A stretch of 31,902 nucleotides of DNA, from assembly GCF_001557235.1 (NCBI RefSeq), contig NZ_LSJI01000186.1:1-31902 (forward strand). The letters are read 5' to 3'. This document shows positions 27,803-31,902 of the stretch, one piece after another. Under the pieces are notes generated by a model that was given only the letters and a program-made list of their open reading frames with translations, searched no databases and was not told the origin of the DNA. This DNA comes from Phenylobacterium sp. CCH9-H3. Lineage in GTDB: Bacteria; Pseudomonadota; Alphaproteobacteria; Caulobacterales; Caulobacteraceae. The position numbers were made by a program, and so were the translations under genes. Numbering within the stretch: position 1 is the stretch's first letter; each line of letters starts with the position of its first letter.

Positions 27803-28219
27803 TCAGTCCCCCAGCAGGTGCAGCGCCACCTCGCGCCGGTGCGGGCGGCGGCGGTGTTCGAACAGATAGATCCCCTGCCACGTCCCCAGGGCCAGCCGGC
27901 CGTCGATCAGGGGGATCGAGAGCTGCACGCCGGTCAGCACCGCCCGCAGGTGCGCCGGCATGTCGTCGGGGCCCTCGTCCTGGTGCCGATAGGCGGCGCT
28001 CTCGGGCGCGACGGCGGCCACCCAGTCCTCCAGGTCGCGGCGGACGTCGGGGTCGGCGTTCTCCTGGATGGTGAGGGACGCGGACGTGTGGCGGCAGAAG
28101 AGGGTCAGCAGGCCGGTGGCGAACCCCTGTCCGTGCGCCCAGCCGCAGACCTCGGGGGTGATCTCGTGCAGGCCCTGGCCCGGCGTCTGGAGCGCGAGCG
28201 TCCGGGCCGCCTGGCGCAT
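27803..28219 (-). CDS. YjbQ family protein (UPF0047)
   Basis: The 138-residue product matches the UPF0047/YjbQ family in length and blocks: FCRHTSASLTIQENADPDVRRDL, HQDEGPDDMPAHLRAVLTGVQLSIP and GTWQGIYLFEHRRRPHRREV. Conserved His residues suggest a metal site. Function is not established. Its ATG overlaps the TGA of the Nudix gene by one base (TGATG), indicating translational coupling. Confidence 0.94.
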   Translation of the reverse strand: MRQAARTLALQTPGQGLHEITPEVCGWAHGQGFATGLLTLFCRHTSASLTIQENADPDVRRDLEDWVAAVAPESAAYRHQDEGPDDMPAHLRAVLTGVQLSIPLIDGRLALGTWQGIYLFEHRRRPHRREVALHLLGD

Positions 28220-28626
28220 CAGATCAGGTCCCGCAGCCACGCCACCAGCGGCCCGTCCGCCGGCGGCATGGGGTAGCTGTCCATATCGATGGGCCGGATC
28301 CAGGCCATGGCCTTGTGCTCGCGGTTGGTGACCCGCCCCTCCCACCGCCGCACCAGGTAGAGCGGCATCAGCAGGTGGAAGCTCTCGTACTCGTGGCTCG
28401 CGAAGACGAAAGGCGCCAGGCAGGCATGGCTGACCCGGATCCCCAGCTCTTCCTCCAGTTCGCGGATCAGGCAGGCCTCGGGCGTCTCGCCCGCCTCCAC
28501 CTTGCCGCCGGGAAACTCCCACAAGCCGGCCAGCTGCTTGCCCTCCGGTCGCTGGCAGAGCAGCACCCGCCCGTCCACGTCGACCAGCGCCGCCGCGGCG
28601 ACCAACACCATGCGCTTCGCCGTCAT
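28219..28626 (-). CDS. mutT: Nudix hydrolase of the MutT type (8-oxo-dGTP diphosphatase-like)
   Basis: The 135-residue product has a complete Nudix box GGKVEAGETPEACLIRELEE followed by ELGI, preceded by QLAGLWEFP as in MutT. It probably hydrolyses oxidised purine nucleoside triphosphates to keep them out of DNA. ATG at 28626 overlaps the stop of the serine hydrolase gene (ATGA), and its own stop overlaps the YjbQ start. A longer in-frame start exists but lies within the upstream gene. Confidence 0.92.
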   Translation of the reverse strand: MTAKRMVLVAAAALVDVDGRVLLCQRPEGKQLAGLWEFPGGKVEAGETPEACLIRELEEELGIRVSHACLAPFVFASHEYESFHLLMPLYLVRRWEGRVTNREHKAMAWIRPIDMDSYPMPPADGPLVAWLRDLI

Positions 28627-29837
28627 GGCGCAGCCTGAGCGACGAGCGGCGCGCGCCGGTTCAAGCCTTCCGGCGGCTTCTCCGCCGGCGCCCAGCCGTA
28701 CGCGCTGCCCATGGCGGCAACGACTTCGCGGGCCAGCCGCCAGCCCCCGCTTCCGTTGGTCATGACAACGACGCCCTGCCGCGATCCGTCCAGGAACGCG
28801 AACGAATGGCACTGGAAGCCCTCATTCCCGCCGCTGTGCTGGATGGCGAGGCGCTGGCCGCGCGGCTCGACAATCATGCCCAGGCCGTAGCCGCTCAGGA
28901 CTGGCGTCAGCATGGCCCGAGCCGAGGCCCGATCGAGGATCGCGCGCGGTTCGCCTAAATGGGCTCTCTGCAATGCGATCAGGAAGCGCCCATAGTCGGA
29001 TGGCGTGGTCCAGAGGCCGGCGGCCGCATACTCCGGGTAGGTGTGGCGCGCGCCCGGAATGACCGCGCCTCTGGGATCGTGCGCGCTGGCCGCCTTCTGG
29101 ACGAGGGCCTGCGGCAACGGCTGCACGAAGGTCGAGCTGCGCATCCCGGCCGGCCGCAGGATCAGCCGCTCCAGCAGCTTCGGGAAGGGCTGCCCACCCG
29201 CCTCGGTCATGAGCAGTTGCGCCACGGTGTAGCCGCCGCCGGAATAGGCATAGCCCTGCCCGGGCGGCTCGAACGATCGAACGGCCGGCGTATTGGCCGG
29301 CGGCTTGCCGTCCAGCATCTGCACGTCGCTGGGTATCGGCTTGCCGGCCGCATATCCCGGGAAGCCGCTGACGGTCAGCCCGGCGGTGTGACTGAGTAGG
29401 CGGCGCAAGGTCACCTTCTCGGCGGCGGTATGGGGGCTCGCGGGGACCTGCCAGGTCTTGAGCCGCGCATTCACATCGCCGTCGAGATCGAGCCGCCCCT
29501 GCTCCACGAGGCGCAGCGCCCCCGCCGCGGCCACTGCCTTGCTCATCGAGGCGGCCTGGAACAGCGTGTCGGGCGTCACAGGCCGGCCGTCGGAGGCGTC
29601 GGCTACGCCGTAGGTCCGGGTCCATTTCACCTTGCCGTCCTCGATGAAGGCGACGCTGACACCGGGGACCTTCAGCTCCGCCATCCGGGCGGCCAGGGTC
29701 TTGCCCTCGGTGGAGCCGACCGGCGTGATGCGGCTTTCGACGGCGGCGATGGCGGCGAGATCCGTCGCGGACGGCGCCGCGAACGCGCCGCCGGCCAGAA
29801 GCCAGGCCGCCGCGACGATGCTCGTCAGGAACCGCAT
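28623..29837 (-). CDS. Secreted beta-lactamase-class-C-type serine hydrolase
   Basis: The 404-residue product has a signal peptide (LTSIVAAAWLLAGGAFA). The serine beta-lactamase/penicillin-binding fold is shown by SxxK in QAASMSKAVAA, Y-x-S/N in YAYSGGGYTVAQ, and the HSGGNEG triad. Members include esterases and D-amino-acid peptidases, so antibiotic hydrolysis must not be assumed. ATG at 29837 is preferred over the more upstream start at 29858; both are preceded by a G-rich sequence. It overlaps mutT by 4 bases and leads the four-gene run. Confidence 0.9.
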   Translation of the reverse strand: MRFLTSIVAAAWLLAGGAFAAPSATDLAAIAAVESRITPVGSTEGKTLAARMAELKVPGVSVAFIEDGKVKWTRTYGVADASDGRPVTPDTLFQAASMSKAVAAAGALRLVEQGRLDLDGDVNARLKTWQVPASPHTAAEKVTLRRLLSHTAGLTVSGFPGYAAGKPIPSDVQMLDGKPPANTPAVRSFEPPGQGYAYSGGGYTVAQLLMTEAGGQPFPKLLERLILRPAGMRSSTFVQPLPQALVQKAASAHDPRGAVIPGARHTYPEYAAAGLWTTPSDYGRFLIALQRAHLGEPRAILDRASARAMLTPVLSGYGLGMIVEPRGQRLAIQHSGGNEGFQCHSFAFLDGSRQGVVVMTNGSGGWRLAREVVAAMGSAYGWAPAEKPPEGLNRRAPLVAQAAP

Positions 29838-30157
29838 CCCATCCCCCTGCCGGACCACCGGATTCGCCTAGTCGAAGGCTTCCCACGCCCTGCGGCCAAA
29901 AGGCAACTCCTGGCGGTCTTCGTCCCCCGGGGGTTGACTTCACTGTCGCAAAGCCCGATGTGCCCCCTGCGCTCTTTCGGGGCGCTATCTGCGTTCCAGC
30001 CGCGTGGGGCCTCCTTGGGGGCTCAGCCTGTCGAGCGCCGTGAGGCTTTCTCACCCGACGCGCCCATCACGCGGGGCGCTTCTCCAAAGACCGGCGCCAG
30101 GCGATCCACGGAAGACCCGTGACGGTCGTGTTCGGCGCATACGCGAAAGAATATCTT
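29838..30157 (+). promoter_or_regulatory. 320-base leader region before the DEAD-box helicase
   Basis: No gene is seen here. A TTGACT at 29934-29939 follows a CCCCCGGGGG palindrome (29924-29933); a matching -10 is not clear. Further on are several G-rich/C-rich stretches that could pair (for example around 30000-30080), so a structured 5' UTR is plausible, as in cold-induced RNA helicase genes. The region also holds the promoter for the divergent serine hydrolase. Confidence 0.4.
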
Positions 30158-31591
30158 TTGACCCAATTCACTGACCTTGGCCTGGCCAAGCCGCTGCTCA
30201 AGGCGCTGGCCGACGAGGGCTACACCCAGCCGACGCCGATCCAGGCGCAGGCCATCCCCGGCGTCATGACCGGCCGCGACCTGCTGGGCATCGCCCAGAC
30301 CGGCACCGGCAAGACCGCCGCCTTCGCCCTGCCGATCCTGCATCGCCTGGCCGAGAACAAGAAGCCCGCCCCGCGCCGCAGCGCCCGGGTGCTCGTGCTC
30401 GCCCCCACCCGCGAACTCGCCACCCAGATCGGCGAGAGCTTCAAGTCGTACGGCAAGCACATGGGCGTCTCCGTCGCCGTGGTGTTCGGCGGCGTGAAGT
30501 ACGGCGGCCAGATGCGGGCCCTGGCGCCCGGCGTCGACATCCTGGTGGCCACCCCCGGCCGCCTGCTAGATCACCTGGGCGAGAAGTCGATCACCCTGGA
30601 AGGCGTCGAGATCCTGGTTCTCGACGAGGCCGACCAGATGCTGGACATGGGCTTCATCGTCCCGATCCGGAAGATCGTGAAGTTCCTGCCCAAGGCCCCG
30701 CGCCAGAACCTGTTCTTCTCGGCCACCATGCCCGCCGAGATCGAGAAGCTCTCGGGCGAGATCCTGAACCCCAACCCGCTGAAGGTCTCGGTGACCCCGC
30801 AGGCCACCACCGTCGAGCGTATCAACCAGCGCGTCCTGTTCGTGGAGCAGTCGCGCAAGCGCGCCCTGCTGAGCGAGTTGTTCGACGACGGCGGCTTCAA
30901 GCGCGTGATCGTCTTCACCCGCACCAAGCGCGGCGCCGACCGCGTGGCCCGTGGCCTGGAGCAGGCCGGCGTGGAAGCCGTCTCGATCCACGGCGACAAG
31001 AGCCAGGGCCAGCGCGAGCGCGCCCTGGCCGCCTTCAAGGCCGGTGAGGTCCGCGCCCTGGTGGCCACCGACATCGCCGCCCGCGGCATCGACATCGACG
31101 CGGTCAGCCACGTGGTCCAGTACGAGCTGCCGAACGTGCCGGAAGCCTATGTCCACCGGATCGGCCGGACGGCCCGCGCCGGCGCGGACGGTTCGGCCGT
31201 GGCGTTCTGCGCCGACGACGAGCGCAACCTGCTGAAGGACATCGAAAAGGTGACGCGCCAGCGGATCCCCTCGTTCGATCGTCGCAACGACAAGCACCTG
31301 GGCGCGGCCACTGCGGCCATGCCCGACGTGGGCGGCAAGCCCGAGCGTCCCGATACCCGCGGCTCGGCGCAGCCGCACCGCGGCCAGCACCAGGCCAAGC
31401 GCAACCGCAACCACGGCGGGGGCGGCCAGGGCGGCCATCGCCACGAGGGCGCGCCCGCGCGTCCGGCCGGCGACAAGCCCGCCTTCAAGGGCCCGAGCCG
31501 CAGCGGTGGTCGCGGTCGCGGCGCCGGTGGCCGCAGCAGTGGCGGCGGCGCCCGCTCGTCCGGGTCGACCGGGGTCTGGTCGAACCGCTAG
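30158..31591 (+). CDS. DEAD-box RNA helicase of the RhlE type
   Basis: The 477-residue product has all superfamily 2 motifs: Q motif (YTQPTPIQAQAIP), Walker A AQTGTGKT (about residue 46), PTRELA, TPGR, DEAD (about 156), SAT (about 188) and HRIGRTARAG (about 333). The C-terminal tail from about residue 400 is Arg/Gly/Asn/His-rich and low-complexity, as in RhlE proteins acting in ribosome assembly, cold adaptation or RNA degradation. The start is taken as TTG at 30158 because LTQFTDLGL fits the family; the GTG at 30119, with GGAAG in front, is a real alternative that would add 13 residues. Confidence 0.93.
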   Translation: MTQFTDLGLAKPLLKALADEGYTQPTPIQAQAIPGVMTGRDLLGIAQTGTGKTAAFALPILHRLAENKKPAPRRSARVLVLAPTRELATQIGESFKSYGKHMGVSVAVVFGGVKYGGQMRALAPGVDILVATPGRLLDHLGEKSITLEGVEILVLDEADQMLDMGFIVPIRKIVKFLPKAPRQNLFFSATMPAEIEKLSGEILNPNPLKVSVTPQATTVERINQRVLFVEQSRKRALLSELFDDGGFKRVIVFTRTKRGADRVARGLEQAGVEAVSIHGDKSQGQRERALAAFKAGEVRALVATDIAARGIDIDAVSHVVQYELPNVPEAYVHRIGRTARAGADGSAVAFCADDERNLLKDIEKVTRQRIPSFDRRNDKHLGAATAAMPDVGGKPERPDTRGSAQPHRGQHQAKRNRNHGGGGQGGHRHEGAPARPAGDKPAFKGPSRSGGRGRGAGGRSSGGGARSSGSTGVWSNR

Positions 31592-31607
31592 GGCGCGACT
31601 AACAACG

Positions 31608-31641
31608 GGGCGGGCGGACTGATCCGCCCGCCCTTTTCTTT
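31608..31641 (+). terminator. Strong intrinsic terminator after the helicase
   Basis: Perfect 11-base stem (31608-31618 / 31623-31633), loop CTGA, followed by TTTTCTTT. Ends the helicase transcript and separates it from the next gene. Confidence 0.9.
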
Positions 31642-31647
31642 CGGGTC

Positions 31648-31902
31648 ATGCCGCCGACGCTCCGCGCCACCACCGCAGCCGCCCTCGGCGTCGTCCGGCG
31701 CTTCCCACCCGTGCATTGGGTGGTGCACCAGGCAGCCCTGCAGATCATCAAGACGCCGTGGGGCGAGCGCTTCGTGCGCGGCGTGGTCGGGCCCCAGGCC
31801 CAGACGGACAAGGAATACCGGGCCTGGATCCAGGCGCACGACACGTTGTCCGATGAGGACCGCGACGCGATCCGCCATCACATCGCGGGCTTTCGCCGCC
31901 GG
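31648..31902 (+). CDS. Probable glycosyltransferase, N-terminal part (3' end outside window)
   Basis: The frame from ATG 31648 is open to the right edge (85 codons) and has no stop. Residues 50-85 (DKEYRAWIQAHDTLSDEDRD, then IRHHIAGF) resemble the linker that precedes the catalytic domain in many family-2 glycosyltransferases. The catalytic GT-A domain is not in the window, so the call is tentative. The ATG lies only 7 bases after the helicase terminator T-tract and has no good ribosome-binding site, so the true start may be further downstream. Confidence 0.45.
   Translation, partial: MPPTLRATTAAALGVVRRFPPVHWVVHQAALQIIKTPWGERFVRGVVGPQAQTDKEYRAWIQAHDTLSDEDRDAIRHHIAGFRRR

Noticed and set aside
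31588..31881. Minus-strand ORF of 97 codons at the right end
   Set aside because: It covers the terminator and the start of the plus-strand glycosyltransferase-like frame; its composition is Arg/Gly-rich with no motif.

Overview
The window reads as chromosomal DNA from a high-GC alphaproteobacterium of the Caulobacterales (Caulobacter/Phenylobacterium type). The grounds are the flagellar run fliK-flgD-flgE followed directly by sciP (DUF1153), a cell-cycle regulator typical of this group; a GANTC site upstream of sciP; a comF-grxC-nitrilase-DUF1178 cluster; and frequent GTG/TTG starts. Nearly all of the window is coding. I see no tRNA, rRNA, CRISPR array, insertion sequence or prophage block.

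Layout. 1-3340: flagellar hook genes (fliK 3' end, flgD, flgE), then sciP and a strong bidirectional terminator. 3346-8060: a RusA-like nuclease, class II fumarase, a heme-oxygenase-like diiron protein beside a long-chain polyprenyl diphosphate synthase, and divergent tRNA1(Val) methyltransferase. 8068-10056: DUF1801 protein, a small GNAT and GTPase rsgA. 10070-12656: a sulfide/persulfide module with a BigR/SqrR-type ArsR repressor, a membrane rhodanese, a TauE/SafE permease and a divergent ETHE1-like metallo-beta-lactamase protein; one dyad operator lies between the two arms. 12673-14803: a tiny membrane protein, ilvC, a GNAT gene and, upstream, an RNA element that looks like a complete branched-chain amino-acid attenuator. 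14832-20761: arfB, DUF1508, a lipoprotein, clpB and an S9 peptidase. 20826-23996: DUF1178, nitrilase-family amidase, glutaredoxin, ComF and a divergent methyltransferase. 24062-29837: a lipoprotein, a three-PAS HWE histidine kinase, and a tightly packed set (serine hydrolase, Nudix, YjbQ, Ycf48-like). 30158-31902: a RhlE-type DEAD-box helicase with a terminator, then the start of a probable glycosyltransferase.

The most notable item is at 14632-14803 on the minus strand. It holds a 25-codon leader peptide with Ile/Leu/Val clustered just before mutually exclusive hairpins, a U-tract terminator, and a promoter placed so that the leader would be nearly leaderless. Downstream lie a GNAT gene and ilvC (ketol-acid reductoisomerase). 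This looks like ribosome-mediated transcription attenuation of a branched-chain amino-acid gene, with a possible free leader sRNA of about 140 nt. The second well-supported circuit is the persulfide-sensing divergent operon at 10070-12656, where the repressor keeps the two cysteines known from BigR/SqrR at the same spacing.
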